Notes: generated by a model not told the origin, from the sequence alone. 9,398 nt of DNA from Alphaproteobacteria bacterium (GCA_027005635.1 JALTLI010000188.1:1-9398), one strand, 5' to 3'; shown: positions 1 to 6,833, numbered from the stretch's first letter. Made by a program: numbers and translations.

Positions 1-598
1 TAGTTTTATTAATAATGAACATTATGATAATCATAATATTTCTTTAAATGGCTCATTAATTATTTCTGGAATTGCTGTTTGTGGCTTATTGTTACATATT
101 ATTTCTGCCAGAGTTTTATATAAAGGCAGGAAGCAGAGTTTAAATGTTCATGCTGTATATCTGCATTTATTATTTGATGTAGCTTCAACATTTGTGGCTT
201 TATTTGCTGGTATTATTATGTATTACACTGATTTAATTTGGATAGATAAAATAGCAGGTTTATTAATAGCAATACTAATTTTTAAAAGTGCTTATAATTT
301 AATGAAATCTAGTGTTAAGCGCTTGCTTGATGCAGTCCCTGATCATATAGATTATAAAAAAGTAGCCAAAGAACTAAGTAAAATACCACATGTTAAAAAT
401 GTTCATGATGTTCATATTAGGAATGCTAACTTTGGTGGTGTTGAACTTAGTGCACATTTGATTTTATCTGATGGCTGTATTCATGGTAATCATTGGCATG
501 AATGCCGAGCTGAGGCTGAAAAAAGATTAAAAAATAAATTTAATATTGAACACTCTGTGCTACAGTTGGAATCTGAGTGTGAGCATACAAAAAATTAG
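1..598 (+). CDS. Cation diffusion facilitator (CDF) metal exporter, 5' end outside window
   Basis: This is the C-terminal part of an inner-membrane divalent-metal/proton antiporter (Zn, Co, Cd or Fe class). The frame is open from base 2 to the stop, so the gene starts left of the window; the internal TTG at 89 lies inside a membrane segment and is not a credible start. In order one sees a His-containing loop (EHYDNHN), a hydrophobic helix matching TM4, then TM5 with the family's H-x3-D metal-site motif (His codon 164-166, Asp codon 176-178), TM6 (WIDKIAGLLIAILIF), and the cytoplasmic ferredoxin-like domain. That domain shows the usual 'V.dvHi' and 'LSAHLIL' strands and ends in 'HSVLQLE'. The usual HxW in that domain is HIR here. 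There is no long His-rich loop between TM4 and TM5, so it resembles ZitB/CzcD more than DmeF. Which metal it moves cannot be told. It probably shares a transcript with the gene 18 bases downstream. Confidence 0.88.
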   Translation, partial: SFINNEHYDNHNISLNGSLIISGIAVCGLLLHIISARVLYKGRKQSLNVHAVYLHLLFDVASTFVALFAGIIMYYTDLIWIDKIAGLLIAILIFKSAYNLMKSSVKRLLDAVPDHIDYKKVAKELSKIPHVKNVHDVHIRNANFGGVELSAHLILSDGCIHGNHWHECRAEAEKRLKNKFNIEHSVLQLESECEHTKN

Positions 599-616
599 TT
601 TAAAAGGATTTAGTTA

Positions 617-1783
617 ATGAATAAAAAAGTTGTATCAATTATAGGTGTATTATTAGTTTTAGCTGTTTCAGTTCATTATGCTATGTGGAACTATATTGCA
701 AATACAGCAGAACAAAAATTTAGTTCTGTAATTAATAGTTACACTAAATATACTAGCGGTGATATACGTTACAAATTAGTTAAATCTGGTTATCCATTTA
801 ATATTAGGTTTGAACTTATTAATTTTGGTATTTATACAGAAAAATCTGAAATATCTATTGAATCAGATACTAATAGAGGTTTACGTGTATCTGTGCCATT
901 TACTTTTAATAGTAATGAATTAACAATTGAAACTTCTATGCTTGATTATACTTTAAACATACTTTCACCAACGCAAGATATAACTTCTAACATATTAGTT
1001 GATAAACTTAACTTTGTAATTAACGAACTAAATGGCAAAAATAAATTAACAGGATTTATTGATGGGATATCATTAGATACAACCATTGCTAACAAAAAAA
1101 CAATTGTTAAAATTGATATAGATAAAATATCATTTAATAAGAATACAGAAATAAATGAAGATATATTAAATAGTTATGTTGATAGCAATATTTCCATGGC
1201 AAAAATAAAAATAAAAAGCCCAAAAAAAGATATAGCATTTAATTTAAATTCATACACAGCTAAAGGCGGAGTAAAAAACTTTGCTTTTAAATCATTAGAT
1301 AACATACATAATACTTTATACAGAATAACAAAAGATATTGATCTTAATAAGCCTCAAACTATAAATATGTCACAGTTAAAAATTGATTTAAAAGCATTTG
1401 TTTACGGATTAGCAAAAAATTCATCTGTTATTTATTTAGATGAACTTTCTTATAAATTTAGTGAAATACCTAATTTAGGTGATTTATCTATTAATATTTC
1501 AACTAATTTAAGTGTGGCTAGTAATTATACTCCAAGAGGTAAAATAAATTTAAAAGTAAAAGGGTTAAACAAACTTTCAAATCTTGCTAATGCACAAGAT
1601 AAATCTGCTAAAGGTATTATGCAACTACCAATGGCTTCTGCATTTATGGGTGGTAAAAATATAAATGTAACTCTAAAAACAGATAACGATGGTGTTCTTA
1701 TATTTAACGGAGCGCCGATGTTTCCTGTACCAACTTTAAATACATTAATTGATTTAATACCTGATAGCCTTAAAATTAATTAA
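617..1783 (+). CDS. Probable DUF2125 family membrane-anchored envelope protein
   Basis: A 388-residue protein of unknown function. Residues 5-23 form an uncleaved-looking hydrophobic helix after a short Lys-rich N terminus, followed by Trp24 and a long soluble part, so it is probably anchored in the inner membrane with its bulk in the periplasm. The segment around residues 57-61 (SGYPF) followed by alternating beta-type sequence matches what I recall of DUF2125 proteins of Alphaproteobacteria, which carry 'GFPF' after an N-terminal helix and a Trp. The body is rich in Asn, Lys, Ile and Ser and reads as repeated beta strands, as in proteins of the AsmA-like type. The ATG is preceded by an AAAGGA Shine-Dalgarno at 602-607. 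The 18-base spacing to the CDF exporter suggests one operon. No catalytic motif is visible; the family call rests on pattern memory, not on a profile search. Confidence 0.6.
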   Translation: MNKKVVSIIGVLLVLAVSVHYAMWNYIANTAEQKFSSVINSYTKYTSGDIRYKLVKSGYPFNIRFELINFGIYTEKSEISIESDTNRGLRVSVPFTFNSNELTIETSMLDYTLNILSPTQDITSNILVDKLNFVINELNGKNKLTGFIDGISLDTTIANKKTIVKIDIDKISFNKNTEINEDILNSYVDSNISMAKIKIKSPKKDIAFNLNSYTAKGGVKNFAFKSLDNIHNTLYRITKDIDLNKPQTINMSQLKIDLKAFVYGLAKNSSVIYLDELSYKFSEIPNLGDLSINISTNLSVASNYTPRGKINLKVKGLNKLSNLANAQDKSAKGIMQLPMASAFMGGKNINVTLKTDNDGVLIFNGAPMFPVPTLNTLIDLIPDSLKIN

Positions 1784-1790
1784 TAGGTGT

Positions 1791-2204
1791 CTATATACCG
1801 TATAATTTTTTACATGAATTAGATTTTGTAACTTTTTTGTTGGTTATATAATCAGGTAAATCAATTTCTAATGATGCTTTTATATCGGAGCTTTTTGGCT
1901 TGATTTTTGGGTTGTATTTATTAACATCAAATCTATCTCTTGCAACATTAATTGGTAAATTTTGTTTATTTATTTGTTCTTGGACTTTTTGTTGTTCTAA
2001 TGATAGTTTTTGCTGCGCCATTTCAAAGCACTCTGCATAAGTAGGTGGATTTTCTTGTTTGCTGATGTCTTCTTCATCTTTAGATGGTTCATCAACAGGT
2101 TGTACCTCACTAGCAAATAGTGGTAAGCTTATACTGCAAAAAATAGTAATAATTAAAATATGTTTCATAAATAATATACTAAAAGTTTTTATTAGCGTTG
2201 TCAT
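1791..2204 (-). CDS. Small secreted protein of unknown function
   Basis: I do not recognise this 137-residue protein. Its N terminus is a Sec signal peptide: the hydrophobic run ends in 'LPLFA', with likely cleavage after Ala31. A second Met at residue 13 (codon 2166-2168) gives a tidier signal peptide (MKHILIITIF...) and may be the true start; neither ATG has a strong Shine-Dalgarno. The mature part has an acidic, Pro-rich linker (residues 33-54), then a Gln/Glu-rich probable helix (about 57-82), then a Lys-rich C-terminal part. Two cysteines (about 59 and 131) are the only ones left after cleavage and could form a disulfide in the periplasm. It ends 7 bases from the stop of the convergent DUF2125-like gene. 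Its Lys/Asn-rich codon use matches the neighbours, so there is no sign of transfer. Confidence 0.65.
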   Translation of the reverse strand: MTTLIKTFSILFMKHILIITIFCSISLPLFASEVQPVDEPSKDEEDISKQENPPTYAECFEMAQQKLSLEQQKVQEQINKQNLPINVARDRFDVNKYNPKIKPKSSDIKASLEIDLPDYITNKKVTKSNSCKKLYGI

Positions 2205-2224
2205 GGTAAATGTTAAGGTAAATT

Positions 2225-2230
2225 ATTATA
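2225..2230 (-). promoter_or_regulatory. Candidate -10 box for the small secreted protein gene
   Basis: On the minus strand these bases read TATAAT, 20 bases before the ATG at 2204. No good -35 hexamer lies at the usual distance, so this is weak support. Confidence 0.3.
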
Positions 2231-2299
2231 CTGTGAAATAAACAACACTACTGATAACAAATATATCTAATTTTATAAACAATTATCATGGTTGTGCTA

Positions 2300-2323
2300 T
2301 GCTATAATTTTTAAATAGGAAGA
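2300..2323 (+). promoter_or_regulatory. Extended -10 promoter and ribosome binding site of the FAD oxidoreductase gene
   Basis: Bases 2300-2308 read TGCTATAAT, a perfect extended -10 element. Transcription would start near 2315, giving a leader of about 15 bases that holds the AGGAAGA Shine-Dalgarno at 2317-2323, correctly spaced from the ATG at 2330. The -35 region (about 2280) is poor, which is common for extended -10 promoters. Confidence 0.55.
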
Positions 2324-2329
2324 CATTTA

Positions 2330-4456
2330 ATGGCAAATCAAGTTGATGTATGTATTATCGGTGGTGGTATTATGGGGCTTTTTTGTGCGCTGGAGCTATC
2401 TAATAATGGTAAAACTGTTCGTATAATAGATAAGCTTTTTACCGGATCTTCTAGATATAATATTGGTGATGCTTTATTGCAAGGGCATGATGAAACAAAG
2501 TTACCATTCTTAAAAATGGCACATGATGCATGGGAAGCTGCAGAAAAAGATAACGATGTTGATATGGGCTTTGAAAAGCGTGGAAGTGCTTTTCTTGCAT
2601 ATAATGAACAAGATGCTGAACGTTTTAAAGCAGAAGTTAAAGATGATAATGCTCATGGTTTTGATAGTGTTGTATATGAAGATGACATAAATAAGCTTTG
2701 TAAGTTCTTAGGTGTTAGTTCATTACCAGATGAAGTTATTGGCGCTAAAATATCTAGTGATGATAATATTGTAGATACAGGTAAAGCACTAGATGCCTTA
2801 CGTCAATTACTTATTAAAAATGGTGTTTTATTTTGGGGAAGTGATGAAGTTTCTGATTTCACCACAGAAGGTGATAAAATAGTAAGCGTTTCTACCAATA
2901 CTGGTGAAACTTGTATAGCTAAAGAATATTTAATTACTGCTGGTGTTTGGTCTAATAAATTACTTCAAATGGTTGGTGTTTCTATTCCTATGCGTCCAGC
3001 TAGGTGTCATTTATTACAAGTTTCACCAAATGGAACTGTACCTGAAAAATTAATTGTAAAACGTTTTTCAACTGGTGATATTATTGTTAAATATCAACAT
3101 TCTGGACAGGTTTTAGTTTCTTATACTGGGGCAATGGATCAGGCGCAGGCTACATGGAATAATGCAGTAGATGATGAAGCTGTTGAATGGGTTGTATCTC
3201 AATTACCTACAATGCTTAAAGGGCTATCCTCTCCTGTTGTAAATAATATTTCTACTATAACTTTGGCTATAACTCAAGATGGTTGCCCATTTATTGGTAA
3301 AGTAGGTAAATATAATAATTTAACTGTGGCTATTGGTTTTAGTGGTAAAAGTTATGCTTATTCTGCGGGGGTTTCTAAGGCTACAGATGCGATTATTTCT
3401 GGCAAAGATTTTGAACCAGATATTAACTTATTTAAAGTAGATAGAGAAATTAAACCTATTGAAACTAATTTGGGTAAGCAAGAAGATGTAACCATGGTAG
3501 TAGGTGATAAGCCAGAAGCTGATAGCGATGTAACCATGGTAGTAGGCGACAAACCAGAAGCCGATAAAGATATTAGCATGGAACTTGGTGACAAACCAGA
3601 AAGCAAAGATGAAGATGTAACCATGGAACTTGGCGACAAACCAGAAGCTGATAGCGATGTAACCATGGAACTTGGCGACAAACCAGAAGCTGATAGCGAT
3701 GTAACCATGGTAGTAGGCGACAAACCAGAAGCCGATAAAGATATTAGCATGGAAGTTGAAGGTGAAAGTGCTTTAACAAATGAAAAAGAAGAAGATGATG
3801 ATAGTTTTAAAGCAGAAGATGGGACATCTTTAGGCAAAAAAGAAACTAAAAATGATACTAAAATGACAGTAGAAGGTGGTACAGCCTTAAATGCTGATGT
3901 AACAGAAAATGAATCTGTATTTGAATCTGACGGAGCAGAAAACACTGCTTTAGGTCAAAAAGAACAGGAAAATACACCATCTTTTGTTAGAGATGATGAA
4001 GATGCAACTACAAACCTTGATAAAGCAGAACCAAAAACAGAATTAGTAGTAGAAGGAGAAACCGCTTTAACTGAAAAGGAAGAAAATAAAACCGAACTAG
4101 TTATTGAAGGTGAGGGTAGTGCCCTAGGAAATAAAGAAGAAATTAAACAAGCTAAAGGTAAGCTAGAAGTTGATGAAAACTCAAACCTTGGCTTAGGTGC
4201 TAAAAAACAAGAAGATAAGCCAACAGAAAATATTAATAAACCAGTAGATGAAACTTCTAGTGAAAATACTGTTGAAGAGCCTGAAAAAGAGTATGAAGAG
4301 ATAGAAGAGGAAGAAGAATCTAGGCTTGGATTAGGTGCTAAAAATGATAAGCCTAAAAAAGCAAAAGGTAAATTAAAAGTAGATGAAACCTCAAACCTAG
4401 GGCTTGGCGCCAAAAGGGAGCCTAAAAAAGCAAAAGGTACAATAGTTTATGATTAA
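2330..4456 (+). CDS. DAO-family FAD-dependent oxidoreductase with a long acidic repeat tail
   Basis: The first ~370 residues are a complete FAD-dependent oxidoreductase of the D-amino-acid oxidase/sarcosine oxidase beta/glycine oxidase superfamily. They show a dinucleotide-binding fold with G-G-G-I-M-G at 11-16 closing on Asp34, a 'KRGSAFLAY' strand, the middle substrate domain, and the C-terminal flavin-binding segments DGCPFIGK (317-324) and GFSGKS (336-341). Family members oxidise amines or amino acids such as sarcosine, glycine, proline or D-amino acids; the substrate here cannot be named. Usual family length is about 370-430 residues, but this protein has 708. Residues from about 373 on form a repetitive, strongly charged, probably disordered tail: six 14-15-residue units (386-470), degenerate units to about 600, and 'NLGLGAK'-type motifs near 620, 666 and 690, ending IVYD. 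There is no signal peptide, so it is probably cytoplasmic or membrane-peripheral. The reading frame is intact throughout, and the tail uses the same A+T-rich codons as the enzyme part. Confidence 0.85.
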   Translation: MANQVDVCIIGGGIMGLFCALELSNNGKTVRIIDKLFTGSSRYNIGDALLQGHDETKLPFLKMAHDAWEAAEKDNDVDMGFEKRGSAFLAYNEQDAERFKAEVKDDNAHGFDSVVYEDDINKLCKFLGVSSLPDEVIGAKISSDDNIVDTGKALDALRQLLIKNGVLFWGSDEVSDFTTEGDKIVSVSTNTGETCIAKEYLITAGVWSNKLLQMVGVSIPMRPARCHLLQVSPNGTVPEKLIVKRFSTGDIIVKYQHSGQVLVSYTGAMDQAQATWNNAVDDEAVEWVVSQLPTMLKGLSSPVVNNISTITLAITQDGCPFIGKVGKYNNLTVAIGFSGKSYAYSAGVSKATDAIISGKDFEPDINLFKVDREIKPIETNLGKQEDVTMVVGDKPEADSDVTMVVGDKPEADKDISMELGDKPESKDEDVTMELGDKPEADSDVTMELGDKPEADSDVTMVVGDKPEADKDISMEVEGESALTNEKEEDDDSFKAEDGTSLGKKETKNDTKMTVEGGTALNADVTENESVFESDGAENTALGQKEQENTPSFVRDDEDATTNLDKAEPKTELVVEGETALTEKEENKTELVIEGEGSALGNKEEIKQAKGKLEVDENSNLGLGAKKQEDKPTENINKPVDETSSENTVEEPEKEYEEIEEEEESRLGLGAKNDKPKKAKGKLKVDETSNLGLGAKREPKKAKGTIVYD
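3485..3760 (+). repeat. In-frame tandem repeats, 42-45 bp units (consensus D-V-T-M-x-x-G-D-K-P-E-A-D-S)
   Basis: Six consecutive units start at 3485, 3527, 3569, 3614, 3656 and 3698; all are 42 bp except the third (45 bp). A seventh, diverging unit starts at 3740. Two alternating versions occur: DVTMVV/DVTMEL and DISMEL. Units 4 and 5 (3614-3655 and 3656-3697) are identical in DNA. A 72-bp block, 3512-3583, recurs exactly at 3683-3754 (offset 171 bp), while other units differ at silent sites. This pattern means recent duplication or slippage inside the gene. Confidence 0.93.
4151..4417 (+). repeat. Second in-frame repeat: A-K-G-K-L-x-V-D-E-x-S-N-L-G-L-G-A-K
   Basis: Two 19-residue copies are coded at 4151-4207 (residues 608-626) and 4361-4417 (678-696). 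Between them lies a shorter copy of the second half, SRLGLGAK (residues 664-671, from 4319). The last residues, AKGTIVYD, start another unit that is cut off by the stop. The copies differ at many silent positions, so they are older than the tandem units upstream. Shorter relatives (x-E-G-x-x-A-L-x-x-K-E) fill the tail between the two families. Confidence 0.85.
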
Positions 4457-4464
4457 AATAAGTT

Positions 4465-4487
4465 TTATAATAATGTAATTATTATAA
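4465..4487 (+). other. A+T-only hairpin between the FAD oxidoreductase gene and tRNA-Val
   Basis: TTATAATAA (4465-4473) and TTATTATAA (4479-4487) form a perfect 9-bp inverted repeat with a 5-base loop, shortly after the stop codon at 4456. It has no G-C pairs and the next T run (4495-4499) is 7 bases away, so it is at best a weak terminator. The right arm also holds TATAAC (4483-4488), a possible -10 for the tRNA. Confidence 0.35.
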
Positions 4488-4505
4488 CTTAATGTTTTTA
4501 TAAAA

Positions 4506-4580
4506 GGTCGGTTAGCTCAGAGGTAGAGCATTTGCTCGACATGCAAAGGGTCACTGGTTCAAATCCAGTACCGATCACCA
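4506..4580 (+). tRNA. tRNA-Val (anticodon GAC), CCA encoded
   Basis: The cloverleaf folds completely. The acceptor stem is 4506-4512 with 4570-4576 (one G-U pair at the second position). The D stem is GCTC/GAGC (4515-4518, 4526-4529) with loop AGAGGTA. The anticodon stem is TTTGC/GCAAA (4531-4535, 4543-4547), the variable loop GGGTC, and the T stem ACTGG/CCAGT with loop TTCAAAT. Discriminator A4577 is followed by CCA. The anticodon loop is T-C-G-A-C-A-T, so the anticodon is GAC, which reads GUC and GUU valine codons. Position 33 is C4537, where nearly all elongator tRNAs have U. It lies 49 bases after the FAD oxidoreductase gene and may be co-transcribed with it; no strong promoter of its own is visible. 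Confidence 0.94.
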
Positions 4581-4638
4581 TTTAAATAAACAGGTTACTA
4601 AATTATACTTAAAACTAGCATACCATGTTCAAAATAAA

Positions 4639-4674
4639 ATTAGGTATCTCATTTTTAATTTTGAGATACCTAAT
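4639..4674. terminator. Intrinsic terminator, probably bidirectional, between tRNA-Val and dnaN
   Basis: ATTAGGTATCTCA (4639-4651) and its exact reverse complement (4662-4674) make a 13-bp stem with a 10-base loop. On the minus strand, after dnaN, the stem is followed by TTTTATTTT (from 4638 down), a good U-rich tail. On the plus strand, after the tRNA, the tail AGTTTATTTATTATT is weaker. It therefore mainly ends dnaN transcripts and may also stop those from the left. Confidence 0.8.
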
Positions 4675-4696
4675 AGTTTATTTATTATTAGAATAA

Positions 4697-5815
4697 TTAA
4701 ATTCTCATTGGCATAACTACAAATAGAGATGAAGTATCCTTGGGATCTTTAACCAGTACTGGAGATGCTGAATCTTTGAAGAAAAATTGAATGTCATCAC
4801 CTTCAATTTGGCTACCAATATCTGCAACATAGCGTGCATTAAATCCTACATCTACTTTATCTGCATCGTATTCTACTTTTAGTTCTTCCATTGCATTTTC
4901 TTGATCTGGGTTATTTGCACTAATAAGCAGGTTAGCACCATCAATTGTAAATTTAATTGAACGAGATTTTTCATGAGAAAGAATAGCAACTCTATCTACA
5001 GCTTGAAGTAATAACCTACGAGAAACATCCATTTCCATTGTATTATCTGTTGGAATAACACGAGTATAATCTGGGAATGTGCCATCAACAACTTTAGATG
5101 TCATGGTTAGGCAACCAGCTTCTGCTTGAACTTTTTTATCTGATACTGTTAATCTGATAACAGAGTTTTCATCACATAGTGTTTTAAGTTCATTAACTGT
5201 TTTTCGAGGTAAAATAGTTGGAGTTATATCCTCTGCACCTTCTGGCAATGCTAAATCAACTTGAGATAAACGGTGACCATCTGTTGCTACAAAACGCAAA
5301 CAAGGATTGCCATCTTTACAAGTTGTGTGGTGCATGTAAATACCGTTTAGGTATTGACGAGTATCTTCTGTTGAGGCAGCAAAAATCGCTTTAGTTAAGG
5401 CACGTTTTAAATCTTTGCCGTTAATATCAAATGTTTGACCATTTTCTATGGCAGTCATATCTGGAAAAGCTTCTGCGCTTAAACAAGCAAGTGAGAATTT
5501 TGCTTTGCCAGCTTTAATGCTCATTCTATTTCCTTCTGGTGAAACTTCAAGTTCAACCATTAAACCTTCAGGAGTTTTATTTATAATTTCGTAGAATTTA
5601 TGCGCATTAACAGTTGTAACGCCATCTGTTTCTACAAATGCTTCAGCGGTACCTTGTACTGTTATGTCGTTATCAGTTGCGGTTGTTTCTAGTTTGTTAT
5701 CCTTAGCTGTAAGCCTAACATTAGATAAAATAGCAATGCTTGTGCGTTTTTCAACAACAGATTGCATGTATCTTAAGTTTTTAAGTAAAGTCTCTCTTGA
5801 AATAGAAAATTTCAT
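4697..5815 (-). CDS. dnaN: DNA polymerase III sliding clamp (beta subunit)
   Basis: DnaN forms a dimeric ring around DNA that tethers DNA polymerase III and recruits repair and replication factors through a hydrophobic pocket. The 372-residue length is standard and covers three clamp domains. Visible hallmarks are the start MKFSISRETLLKNL, DTRQYLNGIY (151-160), ATDGHRL (177-183), FPDY (247-250), FNARY (325-329) and the C-terminal VMPMRI (367-372), which lines the partner-binding pocket. The ATG at 5813-5815 is preceded by AGGTAGGAA as Shine-Dalgarno. It lies 118 bases downstream of rapZ on the same strand; the gap has no hairpin terminator, so read-through from rapZ is possible alongside its own promoter. 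dnaA and recF, its classical neighbours, are not adjacent. Confidence 0.98.
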   Translation of the reverse strand: MKFSISRETLLKNLRYMQSVVEKRTSIAILSNVRLTAKDNKLETTATDNDITVQGTAEAFVETDGVTTVNAHKFYEIINKTPEGLMVELEVSPEGNRMSIKAGKAKFSLACLSAEAFPDMTAIENGQTFDINGKDLKRALTKAIFAASTEDTRQYLNGIYMHHTTCKDGNPCLRFVATDGHRLSQVDLALPEGAEDITPTILPRKTVNELKTLCDENSVIRLTVSDKKVQAEAGCLTMTSKVVDGTFPDYTRVIPTDNTMEMDVSRRLLLQAVDRVAILSHEKSRSIKFTIDGANLLISANNPDQENAMEELKVEYDADKVDVGFNARYVADIGSQIEGDDIQFFFKDSASPVLVKDPKDTSSLFVVMPMRI

Positions 5816-5846
5816 ATGCCCCAGTTCCTACCTATTTTTTATAACT

Positions 5847-5874
5847 GTTATATTAATGCCATAATTTAGCACAA
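5847..5874 (-). promoter_or_regulatory. Candidate dnaN promoter
   Basis: On the minus strand TTGTGC (5869-5874) is followed after 16 bases by TATAAC (5847-5852). Transcription would begin about 25 bases before the dnaN ATG. TTGTGCT is present twice in a row just upstream (within about 5868-5886), which may give alternative -35 boxes. Confidence 0.4.
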
Positions 5875-5933
5875 AAAGCACAATTTAGGAAGATATTTAT
5901 AAAAAATTAACTTTGTTTTTTGTTTATAGTAAT

Positions 5934-6800
5934 TTAGCTACCAGATCTTTCAATATCACGGTGATGAACTTTAACTTTAAAACCACTAGCTTTAAGGCTT
6001 GCGCCAATTTGTTGAGCCATTACAACGCTACGGTGACGCCCTCCTGTGCAACCAAATGCTATGGTTACATATGAACGATCGGCCTTAGCAAATTGAGCTA
6101 ATTGGTGGCTAAGTAGTGTTTGAGCATTACTAAATGTAGTAGGATATTCTTTATCACTTGTTACATAGGTTACAATTTCTTCTTCTAGACCGCTCATTGG
6201 TTGTAGAGTTGGTTCCCAGTGGGGGTTTTTAAGAAAACGCATATCCATAACCATATCAACTTCACGGGGCAACCCATGTTTAAAACCAAAGCTCATAACA
6301 AAAACTTGCATTCCTGCATTTTTACCGCTCATAAAGCGGGTGCTAACAATTCTCCACATATCGGTAGGGCTCATGCCTGTGGTATCAATTTCTGAATCTG
6401 CCATTTTTTGTAGTGGAGTTAAAACTTGGCGTTCTAGCCCAATACTTTCTGAAAGTGGGCGCCCAACAGCAAGAGGGTGTTTACGACGAGTTGTATTAAA
6501 TCTTTTAAGTAGTTCTTCGTTATCTGCATGGAGAAAAACCATATGGCTTTGTAAATTAGGATTATCTCTGATTAGTTGAATAGCTTCTTCGTAATGAGTA
6601 GAAATATCATGATTTCTAACATCCATACCTAAAGCAAGTTTATCTGGTAATGTATCAATATCAGAAATTAAGGCAGGTATTAGGCGTAGGGGCATGTTAT
6701 CAATTGCCTCGTATCCCATATCTTCGAAACAACGAAGAGCTTCTGATTTACCGCTACCTGAAAGGCCAGTTACTAACGTAATAAATTTTTTTGCAGACAT
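5934..6800 (-). CDS. rapZ: RapZ/YvcJ family nucleotide-binding RNase adapter protein
   Basis: In E. coli RapZ binds small RNAs that control glmS and guides RNase E, thereby tuning glucosamine-6-phosphate synthesis for the cell wall; in other bacteria (YvcJ) it is a nucleotide-binding regulator. The 288-residue protein has the full family pattern: Walker A GLSGSGKS (12-19), DVRN (60-63), RRKHPL (105-110), SFGFKHGLP (170-178), GCTGGRHRSV (250-259) and HRD (280-282). Both the N-terminal kinase-like and the C-terminal RNA-binding domains are therefore intact. The ATG at 6798-6800 has only a weak A-rich ribosome site. In many Proteobacteria this gene sits with ptsN, hprK or ptsH genes; here it stands between dnaN and a divergent folD. 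Whether it acts on RNA in this organism is inferred only from the family. Confidence 0.95.
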   Translation of the reverse strand: MSAKKFITLVTGLSGSGKSEALRCFEDMGYEAIDNMPLRLIPALISDIDTLPDKLALGMDVRNHDISTHYEEAIQLIRDNPNLQSHMVFLHADNEELLKRFNTTRRKHPLAVGRPLSESIGLERQVLTPLQKMADSEIDTTGMSPTDMWRIVSTRFMSGKNAGMQVFVMSFGFKHGLPREVDMVMDMRFLKNPHWEPTLQPMSGLEEEIVTYVTSDKEYPTTFSNAQTLLSHQLAQFAKADRSYVTIAFGCTGGRHRSVVMAQQIGASLKASGFKVKVHHRDIERSGS

Positions 6801-6833
6801 TTTATTTTTATTCTTTATTATTTTTCTAGGTTC

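Noticed and set aside
89..91. TTG at 89 as start of the metal exporter gene
   Set aside because: The frame is open back to the window edge and the codon lies in the middle of a membrane helix, so the gene is truncated by the window and not short.
1789..1812. Possible terminator GGTGTCTATATACC followed by a T run, after the DUF2125-like gene
   Set aside because: The inverted repeat is imperfect and very short (GGT/ACC with poor inner pairing), and the T6 run is 7 bases away.
2059..2241. Plus-strand 60-codon frame
   Set aside because: It lies antisense to the small secreted protein gene, has no ribosome site and reads as random sequence.
3485..3760. CRISPR-like array of repeats
   Set aside because: The 42-45 bp units are contiguous, in frame and translated as one protein; there are no spacers.
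3358..4413. Two long open frames on the minus strand (195 and 152 codons) opposite the repeat tail
   Set aside because: They arise because the repeated, biased codons of the plus-strand tail lack stops in this antisense frame. The products are Ser/Leu/Pro-rich low-complexity sequences with no start signals, and the plus-strand gene is continuous with a clear enzyme.
4506..4580. tRNA as integration site of a mobile element
   Set aside because: No integrase, no repeat of the tRNA 3' end and no foreign gene content is found on either side within the window.
5664..5864. Plus-strand frame opposite the start of dnaN
   Set aside because: It is antisense to an unmistakable gene and has no recognisable content; the same applies to short frames opposite rapZ (6340-6579), folD (7088-7288) and the RimL-like gene (8132-8350).
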